From JADZFO01 sp964512635 (lineage in GTDB: Bacteria > 4484-113 > JAFGCY01), in assembly GCA_964512635.1 (NCBI GenBank), contig CAZEJB010000018.1:4170-68169 (forward strand): a DNA stretch of 64,000 bases. The letters are read 5' to 3'. The notes below the pieces were generated by a model. That model was not told where the DNA came from. It saw nothing but the letters and a program-made list of their open reading frames with translations, and did not search any database. A program made the position numbers and the translations under genes. Positions 1 through 7,166 of the stretch are shown piece after piece; the stretch's first letter is position 1, and the number at the start of each line of letters is the position of its first letter.

Positions 1-500
1 TGCAACGAATAGGCCCGGGCAATCTCGAGGTACTTCTGTAGCCCATAGGGCAGGGCGCCGGCCTGTTTATCTGCAACTTCGGACAGCTCGAAGTAGGCCA
101 GGATTTCCCGCGCCCGCGCATCAATCTGGCGCTCCATCTGCACACAGCGGGGCAACCGCAGCAGACCCTCCAGCATCGTATAGCGGAACTGCCGGTTGAG
201 CGCGACCTTGACGTTATCCAGCACCGTCATCGACTTAAACAGCCGGATGTTCTGGAAGGTGCGGCCAATGCCCAGCCGGCTGATCTCATGGGTTGAGAGG
301 TGGTCGATGCGCTTTCCATCCATGCGCACCTCGCCATAGGTCGGCGGGAAAACACCAAGTATGGCGTTGAACGCGGTGCTCTTGCCGGCGCCGTTGGGGC
401 CGATGAGGCCGACGATCTTACCGGGGTGAACGTTGAAGCTGAGCTCCCTGACCGCGGTCAGGCCCCCGAAGATCACGCTGATGTTATCGATCTCAAGCAC
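1..500 (-). CDS. livG: Branched-chain amino-acid-type ABC importer ATPase LivG (3'-truncated by window edge)
   Basis: Cytoplasmic ATPase that would energise the LivH/LivM channel encoded beside it. Only the first 166 codons are present; the gene leaves the window at its 3' side. Seen: Walker A GPNGAGKST at residues 34-42, the Q-loop stretch GRTFQNIRLF, and LPYGLQKYLEIARA, which stands where the LSGGQ signature belongs and is the usual LivG form. The GTG start lies 8 nt inside the end of livM, so the two are probably translationally coupled. The substrate cannot be read from sequence: Liv-type systems also carry urea, amides and other small solutes, and no periplasmic binding protein is in view. 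Confidence 0.93.
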   Translation of the reverse strand, partial: MLEIDNISVIFGGLTAVRELSFNVHPGKIVGLIGPNGAGKSTAFNAILGVFPPTYGEVRMDGKRIDHLSTHEISRLGIGRTFQNIRLFKSMTVLDNVKVALNRQFRYTMLEGLLRLPRCVQMERQIDARAREILAYFELSEVADKQAGALPYGLQKYLEIARAYSL

Positions 501-1656
501 CCTGCCGCTCCTCGCGCTTAGACAGACGCAGCTTGATCAGGTTGCCGATCTCCTGGGTGCCCATCAGGCCGCCCGGCCTGAACAGCATCAGCAGTACCAG
601 GCTGAGCGAGTAAATCACCATCCGCCACTGGTCCAGGAAGCGCAGCAGCTCCGGCAGAACCGTGATGGTGATCGCGCCAAAGACCGATCCGGTAAGGCTG
701 CCCATGCCGCCGAGGACGACCATCAGCAGGACTTCCACGCTCTTGAAGAAGCCAAAGCCAAGCGGGCGGATCAGCGGGATGGTGTGCGCCGTCAGCGCGC
801 CGGCGAGTCCGGCGAGCATAGAGGCGAAGATGAAGTTCTGCAGCTTCATCCAGGCTATGTCGATACCCAGGTTATTGGCAGCGACCTCATCCTCGCGAAT
901 GGCGACTGCCATCCTGCCATGCATTGAAGCGAGGTAGTTGCGGCTGAGCCAGAGCACCAGCAGAACGATCAGCCCGAACAGTGCAAAGGCCGCCCACTGG
1001 TTTGAGTTGACCGCCTTGGTGCCGAAGGCTGCGCTGAACATGAACTTGCCAAGGAAGAAGGCGCTGGCCTTCTCGAAGCGCAGGACCAGTACCCCGGCCA
1101 GCAGCGCGAGAACTATGTAACGCCAGCCCTTCCAGGGCAGCAGCCGTGAAAGCATGGCTCCCAGGAAGTTGGCCACAGTCCAGGCGCTGAATCCAATCAG
1201 CACCAGCATGAGCACGGCAAAGATAACAGTGAAGGCCAGATTGCCAGGCCCGTTGAAGCTGTCCGGGAAGCTGAGGTAATCCCGGATGTTATGGATGTTG
1301 TCCATCCCGGTTGGACCGCCGAAGATATCGCGGGGCAGGGTGGTCAGGACAATACGGATGATCTCGGCAAAACCCAGGGTGGCTATCGCCAGATAGTCAC
1401 CGCGCAGACGCAGGCAGGGATAGCCGATGATGATCGAGGCTACGCCGCTGACGGCGAGGGCCATGAGGATGCCGGCCCAGAGAGGCAGGCCGAAACTGGC
1501 CGTGGCCACACCGGAGGCGTAGGCGCCCAGAGCCAGAAATCCGGCGTGCCCAAGGCTGAATTGACCGTTGAAGCCGAGAACCAGGTTCAGCGAGATCGCG
1601 AAGATCACGTTGACCAGGCTCAGCAGGATCAGGAGTTCCCAGTAGCCGTCAATCAT
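493..1656 (-). CDS. livM: Branched-chain amino-acid-type ABC importer permease LivM
   Basis: Inner-membrane permease subunit, 387 aa, that would form a heterodimeric channel with LivH. The family hallmark near the N terminus is clear: ISLNLVLGFNGQFSLGHAGF, followed by LALGAYASG. The C-terminal half carries the cytoplasmic coupling-loop region around SMHGRMAVAIREDE and the typical ending LLMLFRPGGLMG. It is longer than the common 300-330 residues; the extra length is a hydrophobic stretch around residues 165-230 between the two halves. The ATG overlaps the end of the upstream small gene by 8 nt, and its stop overlaps the livG start, so the whole locus is one tightly packed operon. Confidence 0.93.
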   Translation of the reverse strand: MIDGYWELLILLSLVNVIFAISLNLVLGFNGQFSLGHAGFLALGAYASGVATASFGLPLWAGILMALAVSGVASIIIGYPCLRLRGDYLAIATLGFAEIIRIVLTTLPRDIFGGPTGMDNIHNIRDYLSFPDSFNGPGNLAFTVIFAVLMLVLIGFSAWTVANFLGAMLSRLLPWKGWRYIVLALLAGVLVLRFEKASAFFLGKFMFSAAFGTKAVNSNQWAAFALFGLIVLLVLWLSRNYLASMHGRMAVAIREDEVAANNLGIDIAWMKLQNFIFASMLAGLAGALTAHTIPLIRPLGFGFFKSVEVLLMVVLGGMGSLTGSVFGAITITVLPELLRFLDQWRMVIYSLSLVLLMLFRPGGLMGTQEIGNLIKLRLSKREERQGA

Positions 1657-1849
1657 TGCCGGCCTCCTGGCTGTCCTGCTTCATTTTCTCCGTACTTTTG
1701 GTGGCATCGCCTGCGCCTGGCTGGTGCCGCTGAGACTGCCGGCGGGCGACGTAGAGCATCCAGACGACGATCAGCCAGATAATCACCAGCAGCCAGACAT
1801 AGCGCCACAGCTGCTCTGTCCCAATGTTGCCCAGCAGCTCTTCCATCAC
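1649..1849 (-). CDS. Small single-pass membrane protein inside the liv operon
   Basis: A 66-aa protein I do not recognise. It has one hydrophobic segment (about residues 17-34, YVWLLVIIWLIVVWMLYV) followed by a positively charged and then polar tail, so it should sit in the inner membrane with a cytoplasmic C terminus. It is real rather than chance: its start overlaps the livH stop by 4 nt (ATGA type) and its end overlaps the livM start by 8 nt, so it is wedged between the two permease genes with no free sequence on either side. Inference: an accessory or assembly subunit of this transporter. No residues suggest an enzymatic role. Confidence 0.75.
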   Translation of the reverse strand: MMEELLGNIGTEQLWRYVWLLVIIWLIVVWMLYVARRQSQRHQPGAGDATKSTEKMKQDSQEAGND

Positions 1850-3231
1850 ACTTTCTCCTTGATGGTCCGGCCAAACAGGCCGGAGGGCTTGAAGAGCAGC
1901 ACCACAATCAGGATGGCAAAGGCCATGGCATCGGCCAACCCGCTGTACTGCGCCGGGATGAAAGTTTTAACCGCGGCCTCGCTGAGACCCATGATCAGAC
2001 CGCCGACTGCGGCCCCGGGAATAGAGCCGATGCCGCCGACAACCGCCGCGATGAAGGCTTTGAGGCCAGGCAGGATGCCCATCAATGGATCGATCGTCTG
2101 GTTATAGAGGCCTACAAGGTTGCCGGCGACCGCCGCGCAGGCGCCGCCGAGGGCAAAAGTCTGACTGATCACGAGGTCAGTATTGACACCCATCAGCTTT
2201 GCCGCATTCAGGTCATGGCTCAAGGCGCGCATGCAGATACCGAAGTTGCTGTGATGTATCAGCCAGTTCAGCCCGCCAAGCAGCAGGACGGAAACCCCAA
2301 GGATCACCAGGCTGAACACCGGCATTTTCACCTTGTCGCCCCGCGTGTTCTTCAACGGCAGGGTAATGCTGAGCTGGTTGCCACTGGCATCGCTGAAGAC
2401 CGGCCGCAGCTGGACATCCTGCGGAGCGCCTTCGCGCCAGGACAGGACTACCAGATCTCGTCCATCCACTGTGCGCCGGTCGTAGCCCAGCGATGCCGGG
2501 GCTGCTGGAGGGGATGACCCGGTTTCGCCCCCTTCCGGCACGGCCGGCGGCGCTGATTCAACGAAGTTCTGCTTCAGAGCCGGATCAACCGTCAGCCCCG
2601 CGCTCCAGTCGGATTCCCCCCTCGGGCTGACCAGCCTTACGCGGGCATAGACTGTCTCGTCAAAGCGCGAAGCCCGGAACTCCTTCTGTGCCAGCTCGTG
2701 AATCTCGATCTGCTCCGGCTGGCTGAAGGACTCGTCAGCGCTGAGCTGGAGTTGATAAACCGGCAGGGTCTTGGGTTCATAACTCTTGGGGTTGGCGCCA
2801 AAGGCGATGATGCCCAGATTCTCCAGGAAGAAGCTGACTCCAACGGCTGTGATCAGAGCAGCAATGCGCGTGCTCTTGCGCAGCGGCCGGTAGGCCAGCC
2901 GCTCGATGATCACGGCGATCAGGGCGCAGGCGCCCGCAGAGATCAGCACACTGAAGATGAAGCAGACCACAAGGGAGATGCCATGCTCAAAGTGCAGCCA
3001 GCGGATGAAGAAGCGCAACAGATAAAAGCCCAGATAGGCGCCGACCATGTAGACATCGCTGTGGGCGAAGTTGATCAGCTTGATTACGCCATAGACGAGG
3101 GTGTAGCCCAGGGCGATGACGGCGTATACGCTGCCCAGAATCAGCCCGATCAGCAACTGCTCGAGGAGTGTGCCGAGGTTAAGTGGCTGGCCGTTGCATC
3201 CGGCCAGCAGCGGTATCAGACAGAGCGTCAC
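1846..3231 (-). CDS. livH: Branched-chain amino-acid-type ABC importer permease LivH with large FN3-like insert
   Basis: Permease partner of LivM, 461 aa against about 290-310 for typical LivH. The start of the LivH core is clear (LIGLILGSVYAVIALGYTLV, then GVIKLINFAHSDVYMVGAY), as is the end (VVGGIGSIPGAAVGGLIMGL, LFKPSGLFGR). Between residues about 150 and 300 lies an extra hydrophilic block, in a loop that should face the periplasm. Part of it (residues 158-215, with VYARVRLVSPRGESDWS at 194-210) looks like a fibronectin type III domain. The N terminus before the core resembles a lipoprotein signal (LIPLLAGC at residues 5-12). GTG is the only standard start codon after the upstream in-frame stop. 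First gene of the operon. Confidence 0.9.
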   Translation of the reverse strand: MTLCLIPLLAGCNGQPLNLGTLLEQLLIGLILGSVYAVIALGYTLVYGVIKLINFAHSDVYMVGAYLGFYLLRFFIRWLHFEHGISLVVCFIFSVLISAGACALIAVIIERLAYRPLRKSTRIAALITAVGVSFFLENLGIIAFGANPKSYEPKTLPVYQLQLSADESFSQPEQIEIHELAQKEFRASRFDETVYARVRLVSPRGESDWSAGLTVDPALKQNFVESAPPAVPEGGETGSSPPAAPASLGYDRRTVDGRDLVVLSWREGAPQDVQLRPVFSDASGNQLSITLPLKNTRGDKVKMPVFSLVILGVSVLLLGGLNWLIHHSNFGICMRALSHDLNAAKLMGVNTDLVISQTFALGGACAAVAGNLVGLYNQTIDPLMGILPGLKAFIAAVVGGIGSIPGAAVGGLIMGLSEAAVKTFIPAQYSGLADAMAFAILIVVLLFKPSGLFGRTIKEKV

Positions 3232-3320
3232 AAAGATCGGCCAGCGAAAACGCCGCAGGCCCTGAAGGGCGCTGCTCAGCTCAGCTTGCGGGGATGATTG
3301 GCGATCCGCGATAGAGTATT

Positions 3321-3470
3321 TTAGCGAATCGGGCAGAACTTAACAGGGGTTAGCTTGCCCCTGCCAGTCTTCAGCCTTGGCAGGCAGGGCTCTGTGCCGA
3401 CATTGTAATAAGCGAAGCTACGGATCGCCAGCTCTAAACCGCCCTCTTGCTTCTTCTCGAAGTGTGCCAG
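3321..3470 (-). pseudogene. Possible transposase C-terminal remnant
   Basis: Between livH and tRNA-His the minus strand is open for about 50 codons after an in-frame TGA. The translation contains LELAIRSFAYYN followed about 20 residues later by KLTPVKF, an arrangement like the end of IS3/IS481-type transposases (a YYN motif, then a TP-x-F/Y motif before the stop). There is no start codon, the expected residues between the two motifs are not all there, and no inverted repeats were found. It may equally be a chance open stretch. I see no other gene in 3232-3563. Confidence 0.2.
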
Positions 3471-3563
3471 TCAGGCTTGCAGCGAGGGCTCCGCGGTCTT
3501 CGGCGCAGTAACTGGGAATTGACTAAGTGGTAACGAGAGCGGCAGAGTACTTAAGGAATCAAA

Positions 3564-3637
<74 letters not shown>

Positions 3638-3725
3638 ACGCTCCTGCGTTGCAGGCGGCGGAAATTATATCGCGATTCCGGCCCATTAGCAGCGCAGCCC
3701 TGTCCAGGCGAATCCTTGCTGGGTC

Positions 3726-4373
3726 TCAAACTTCATCACGGATCAGCAACTCGTCTATGTGCTGTAAGAGGATTTCGACGTGCAGTCCCATTTTGCGCTG
3801 ATGTGCCCTGAAATAGTGCTGCATCAGAAGGGCAGGCCCGGCCAGCAGGAGGGAGACCAGCCAGACAATCCCCGCCGTCCAGCTTTGAAACATCAATCCT
3901 GCAAGAAAGGCAAGTACACAGGACACGACAGGAAGCAGTAGGAGTATTGACAGCCAGGGGCCTGGAATAGCTGCGGCCAAAAGGCCAAAAGGCCGAGGCT
4001 TGGTACCTGGAGTCAGGTACCACTCCAGGTTATGTACAAGCAATCGCAATAGCTGGTCTCTTCTGAGCTGACTCCCCTTCGCGAGTAGCCAGCGCTGCCA
4101 GACAGGATACAGAATTGTGATGTCAGGAAGGGTGGCCGGGCCTTCAACCAGCTTTGCCAACAGGTCAGATGATCTCAGCTTCTCGTACAACTCATACTGG
4201 TAGAAGCGCTCGGACCTTGCGGCCTTGCACTCAGGATCAGTGTTCAATTCCCGTCGTATCGACCACGCGTCCACGGCCCTCACTTGCTGCCTGATAGCTG
4301 TCAGAGTTCGATTCCGTTGCGGCTGGACACTGTCCTTGTTTGCCTTAGCAACCTTGAGTGGGCCGACTGACAT
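3726..4373 (-). CDS. Unknown protein with two C-terminal membrane segments
   Basis: A 215-aa protein I do not recognise. The first 125 residues are polar and helix-rich with many Arg and Lys. Two hydrophobic segments follow (WLSILLLLPVVSCVLAFLAG and TAGIVWLVSLLLAGPALLM), then a short soluble tail. Start chosen at ATG 4373 because a perfect -10 element TATAAT lies exactly six bases upstream, giving a leaderless message; a longer reading toward 4640 would overlap the opposite-strand gene. It is transcribed away from the Cys-rich gene at 4450, so the two may share a divergent control region. Confidence 0.7.
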   Translation of the reverse strand: MSVGPLKVAKANKDSVQPQRNRTLTAIRQQVRAVDAWSIRRELNTDPECKAARSERFYQYELYEKLRSSDLLAKLVEGPATLPDITILYPVWQRWLLAKGSQLRRDQLLRLLVHNLEWYLTPGTKPRPFGLLAAAIPGPWLSILLLLPVVSCVLAFLAGLMFQSWTAGIVWLVSLLLAGPALLMQHYFRAHQRKMGLHVEILLQHIDELLIRDEV

Positions 4374-4379
4374 CACCGG

Positions 4380-4385
4380 ATTATA
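4380..4385 (-). promoter_or_regulatory. -10 element TATAAT, 6 nt before ATG 4373
   Basis: Minus-strand TATAAT followed by six bases and the ATG of the membrane-protein gene. No convincing -35 hexamer is visible. The spacing places the transcription start on the A of the ATG. Confidence 0.6.
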
Positions 4386-4449
4386 CGCGGCCTGATGAGC
4401 TGCCGCAGCAAAGAGCTTTTCACTGGATTCTGTGGTATTAAACTTAATT

Positions 4450-5388
4450 GTGGCCAACCTTCCGGTGGAAAACTTCCTCTCAACGCCGCCGTGCCCGTTC
4501 CGGCGCGTCAGTTTCGGCTGCGCGCATTGCACGGTCAGCACCGACAGCCACATCTCCGAGGTTGACCCCCTGACCTGCATGAACTGCGAGGTGCCGAAGA
4601 TCATCTCGGAGCCGCGCTGCCGGCATCTAAGTCTCGGCACCGAACTGAAGCCCTACCGCGGCGAGGGACGGCTGGTTACCTCCATGGCCTGTCGCGCCCT
4701 GAACATCAAGCTCTACAGCCTCAAGACCTGCGAGGAGTGCCCGCTCTACAGCGAGGTCGAGAGCCTCGCCGAAGTGATGCGCGTCAAGGCCGAGCTGGCC
4801 GAAATCCAGCTTCCGATGCGCGAAAGCCTGATCGAGGAGATCGCCCGCGACATCCGCCTGGAGTACGGCGTGCGGGAAAGCGAGGCGCCGGAGCCCCAGC
4901 CGATTCGTTGCTGGCGCTTCCCCGAAGGCCGTTGCCGCAAGTTCCCGGTCTACACCCGCGGCAAGGTCACGGTCATTCTGAAAAACAACGAACGCAACAA
5001 CGAGCTCTACACCCGGGCAATCCTGCCGGCGCTGAAAGAAATGCACCTCACCGCCTATCGCATTGACGAAGAGCAGGCGGGTGAAGAGGAGATGTGCCGT
5101 TCCTGCGAGAATGTCCAGGAAAGCGACTATGCCATCATCAACCTCGACGACTGGGATACCAACACGCTCTTCCTGACCGGCATCGTCTACGGCATTGGCC
5201 GGCGGATCGCGATGCTCAAGAACATGGCGCTGACCGAGGTGCCGCTGCCGGGACGGCTGGAGCACGACCTGGTGCGCTATGAAGGTGTGGACCAGCTCAA
5301 GGACCGGCTGATGGACCACTTCAGGCCCTATGTGAAGCCGGGGGCGACGGATGGGCCAGAAGGCGGGCGGGGCGAGGAACTGCAGTGA
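4450..5388 (+). CDS. Cys-rich protein with a nucleotide-binding-like (TIR/deoxyribosyltransferase-type) C-terminal domain
   Basis: About 312 aa. The N-terminal half has several CxxC pairs (CAHC, CMNC, CEEC) plus isolated cysteines, suggesting a zinc- or iron-sulphur-binding module. The C-terminal 120 residues begin KVTVILKNNERNNELYTR and continue through SDYAIINLDDWDTNTLFLTG and VYGIGRRIAML. This order (strand, helix, 'something is a secret place for D-x-x-N, then helix and strand') is like the nucleoside 2-deoxyribosyltransferase/TIR-like fold, although the catalytic Glu of those enzymes is not evident. Starts at GTG 4432, 4450 or 4465 are all in frame; 4450 follows TAAACT by 5 nt. The end overlaps the next gene by 4 nt. 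Function unknown. Confidence 0.65.
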   Translation: MANLPVENFLSTPPCPFRRVSFGCAHCTVSTDSHISEVDPLTCMNCEVPKIISEPRCRHLSLGTELKPYRGEGRLVTSMACRALNIKLYSLKTCEECPLYSEVESLAEVMRVKAELAEIQLPMRESLIEEIARDIRLEYGVRESEAPEPQPIRCWRFPEGRCRKFPVYTRGKVTVILKNNERNNELYTRAILPALKEMHLTAYRIDEEQAGEEEMCRSCENVQESDYAIINLDDWDTNTLFLTGIVYGIGRRIAMLKNMALTEVPLPGRLEHDLVRYEGVDQLKDRLMDHFRPYVKPGATDGPEGGRGEELQ

Positions 5389-5669
5389 TTGACGCGAATA
5401 TCAGCGTCACTCTGCCAGGCGAGCTCAAGCTCGACTGCCCAAACTGCAAGGGCCAGTTCAGTGTGCCAGCGGTGCTTGTCTCGCGGCGGCAGTTCATCGG
5501 CTGCCCGCTGTGTCTGAAGAACTTCAACGTTTATGACGGCCTGTCTGGTGATGTCCGCCGGCGGATCTATCACGCTGTGCGCGACTACATCGAGCAGCGC
5601 GTCTATGAGACCAAGGCGATGGAGGCCCAGGGCTACTTCGAGGACAAGGCCAACCTGCCGCCGGAGTAA
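5385..5669 (+). CDS. Small zinc-ribbon protein
   Basis: A 94-aa soluble protein. It has a four-cysteine ribbon: CPNC at residues 18-21 and CPLC at 40-43, separated by a short beta-rich stretch, then a helical acidic tail. This is the standard pattern of a zinc ribbon of the MJ0042/FdhE type. The GTG start overlaps the stop of the preceding Cys-rich gene by 4 nt, so the two are co-translated and probably work together. No enzymatic residues are visible. Precise role unknown. Confidence 0.7.
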   Translation: MIDANISVTLPGELKLDCPNCKGQFSVPAVLVSRRQFIGCPLCLKNFNVYDGLSGDVRRRIYHAVRDYIEQRVYETKAMEAQGYFEDKANLPPE

Positions 5670-5801
5670 GGCAGAGCATTGTTCTTCAGCTATTCCAGCG
5701 GGACCTCGTAAACTTCTCGGCTTAAGCGGGACTTTGGCGGGCAACGAAATCTTCCATTCGATTGCAATAAATGCTCCAGTCATAGAGGTATGTTTAGCCT
5801 G

Positions 5802-6242
5802 ATGCGCTTGCAGCCTCCAGCAGGAATGCGTTTGGCTTCAGCGGCGTGGGCTCTTGCCCTGATCGCCGCTCCAGCCGCTGGCGCAGAATCTGCCGGGCCA
5901 GGCCCCGCTGAATACACCTGCTGCGGAGCCCAGTGCTGCTGCGTTCAGCCGCAGCCGGCTGTCGGCAGCGCAGCAGCGGTACCATCAACCTGCTGCACGT
6001 TCAGCATCGTTTCCGCGTCCGGTGCCGTTCACTGCGAGTGTGTGCTGGTTGCAGCTGCCCAGGCTCCGACGTCTGCTGACAGCCAGGATCATGCAGGTGC
6101 AGCACCCTCCGCCATATTTGTCGATGCAGGCTGGCAGTTGCCTTCTGCACAGTGGCAGGACGCAGGTGCCGCGAGCCGCGAGCCGCATGCCGCAGACAGC
6201 GAGTACTACGCAATGCTCGCCAGTACAGTTCTTCGGATCTAA
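5802..6242 (+). CDS. Secreted cysteine-rich protein
   Basis: About 146 aa with a signal peptide (ASAAWALALIAAPAAGAES) and then a mature part that opens with a dense cysteine cluster, YTCCGAQCCCVQ, followed by a second group around STCCTFS and VHCECV. The rest is low-complexity Ala/Ser/Gly with no further cysteine. Nothing suggests catalysis; metal binding is a reasonable guess. Start uncertain: ATG 5802 stands 7 nt after TATGTT, whereas ATG 5790 has a GAGG too close to be useful. It lies just upstream of the metallothionein-like gene on the same strand. A competing open frame on the minus strand (5985-6572) is just as long but lacks any protein-like feature. Confidence 0.5.
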   Translation: MRLQPPAGMRLASAAWALALIAAPAAGAESAGPGPAEYTCCGAQCCCVQPQPAVGSAAAVPSTCCTFSIVSASGAVHCECVLVAAAQAPTSADSQDHAGAAPSAIFVDAGWQLPSAQWQDAGAASREPHAADSEYYAMLASTVLRI

Positions 6243-6350
6243 AGATTGCCCCGGGCTGCGAGCTCTGTCCGCCGCCCGGTGTGTCAAGGTCTGCGCGACC
6301 AGCTTGAGCAATCTGCGGGCCCATGGGCTCGATAACATCCGGAGAAACAA

Positions 6351-6527
6351 ATGACTACATCCACGTCCAACGACAACAAGTGCAGCTGCGATTGCAGCCG
6401 TGACGCCGCCGGTGCCTGCGAGTGCGTCTGCCGCGATGCCAGTGGCAATGAGTGCTGCAGGGCCAGTGCTGCACCGACCTGCTGTGCAGGTGAAAACACG
6501 GCCAGCTCCTGCGGATGCGGGTGCTGA
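6351..6527 (+). CDS. Metallothionein-like Cys-rich peptide (58 aa)
   Basis: A very small gene. The 58-residue product has 13 cysteines, arranged as CSCDC (11-15), CECVC (23-27), CC (35-36), CC (44-45) and CGCGC (54-58). It has no aromatic residue and no signal peptide. Repeated C-x-C with no aromatics is the composition of a cytoplasmic metallothionein, which chelates Zn, Cu or Cd through thiolate clusters. The start is secure: GGAG at 6341-6344 with six bases to ATG. A rho-independent terminator follows at 6578, so it is a monocistronic unit. It does not obviously match the cyanobacterial SmtA or mycobacterial MymT pattern, as it has no histidine. A 10-bp palindrome (6319-6328) stands just upstream and might be an operator. 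Confidence 0.75.
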   Translation: MTTSTSNDNKCSCDCSRDAAGACECVCRDASGNECCRASAAPTCCAGENTASSCGCGC

Positions 6528-6577
6528 GAATAAGCAGCGGCGCTCACGACCGTGGTGCTGAAGCATTAGCATGATCA

Positions 6578-6612
6578 GGGGGCCGGGAGACCGGCCCCTA
6601 CTTAATTTTTGT
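6578..6612 (+). terminator. Rho-independent terminator after the metallothionein-like gene
   Basis: GC-rich stem (6579-6586 with 6591-6598) closed by a GAGA tetraloop and followed by an AT-rich run ending in five T. It is placed 50 nt after the Cys-rich peptide gene. Confidence 0.75.
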
Positions 6613-6658
6613 GCTGCCTCTGTGCTTCCACCTGCAAGCGTGGCGGATGTATGCCACC

Positions 6659-6664
6659 TAAAAT
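6659..6664 (+). promoter_or_regulatory. -10 element TAAAAT, 6 nt before ATG 6671
   Basis: TAAAAT followed by exactly six bases and ATG; there is no room for a ribosome-binding site. Leaderless message inferred. Confidence 0.55.
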
Positions 6665-6670
6665 AGCTGC

Positions 6671-7081
6671 ATGATCTCCTCGCATCCCTTCGCCCAGCAG
6701 TTCCTTGACCACATGGCCCGGACCCAGCAGGCCTATACCGAGCGACGGCTGGAGGACTATCTGGCGGGCTTCGCTGAGCACTACAGCTCGGTCCTGCTCG
6801 GCACGGACTGGGGCGAGGACAAGACCGGGCTGCGCAGCAAGATGCTGGCCGACTTCGAGCGCTTTGAGCTGCTCAGCATGGACTTCGAGGTCCTGCATCA
6901 CTGGTACGCCGGCGAGACGGGATTTGCTCAGCTTGCTTACCTGACCCGGCTGAAGGTTCGTGCGAGCGGCAAGGTGCTGCTCGACCGGCGCCAGAACATC
7001 CTGGTCGGCGAGCATCAGGGCGAGGGCCGCTGGCTGCTGAGTTGCAAGATCGTGCTCAAGGCTGAGAACGTCTATGAGTAG
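6671..7081 (+). CDS. NTF2-like/SnoaL-like small protein
   Basis: A 136-aa soluble protein with the layout of the NTF2-like fold: an N-terminal helix pair (FLDHMARTQQAYTERRLEDY), then a loop and alternating beta strands with a helix (FELLSMDFEVLHHWYAGETG, RQNILVGEHQ, RWLLSCKIVLK). Members of this superfamily range from polyketide cyclases and dehydratases to simple ligand-binding proteins, so an activity cannot be named. It is monocistronic: a leaderless start, an upstream terminator and a separate -10 element before bshA. Confidence 0.6.
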   Translation: MISSHPFAQQFLDHMARTQQAYTERRLEDYLAGFAEHYSSVLLGTDWGEDKTGLRSKMLADFERFELLSMDFEVLHHWYAGETGFAQLAYLTRLKVRASGKVLLDRRQNILVGEHQGEGRWLLSCKIVLKAENVYE

Positions 7082-7154
7082 CCCAGCAGCAGCGGGCAGC
7101 CCTGGCTTAAGGCTTTCAGCGACAGTCTTAACCCCAAGTTACCGCTGGCAATGG

Positions 7155-7160
7155 TAGTAT
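7155..7160 (+). promoter_or_regulatory. -10 element TAGTAT, 6 nt before GTG 7167 (bshA)
   Basis: TAGTAT, six bases, then the GTG start of bshA. The -35 region is weak. Leaderless start inferred. Confidence 0.55.
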
Positions 7161-7166
7161 CAAAGT

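Noticed and set aside
5985..6572. Long minus-strand open frame (195 codons) opposite the Cys-rich genes
   Set aside because: It is the mirror of Cys codons (TGC/GCA) on the plus strand; no start signal, and the two plus-strand genes have better signals.
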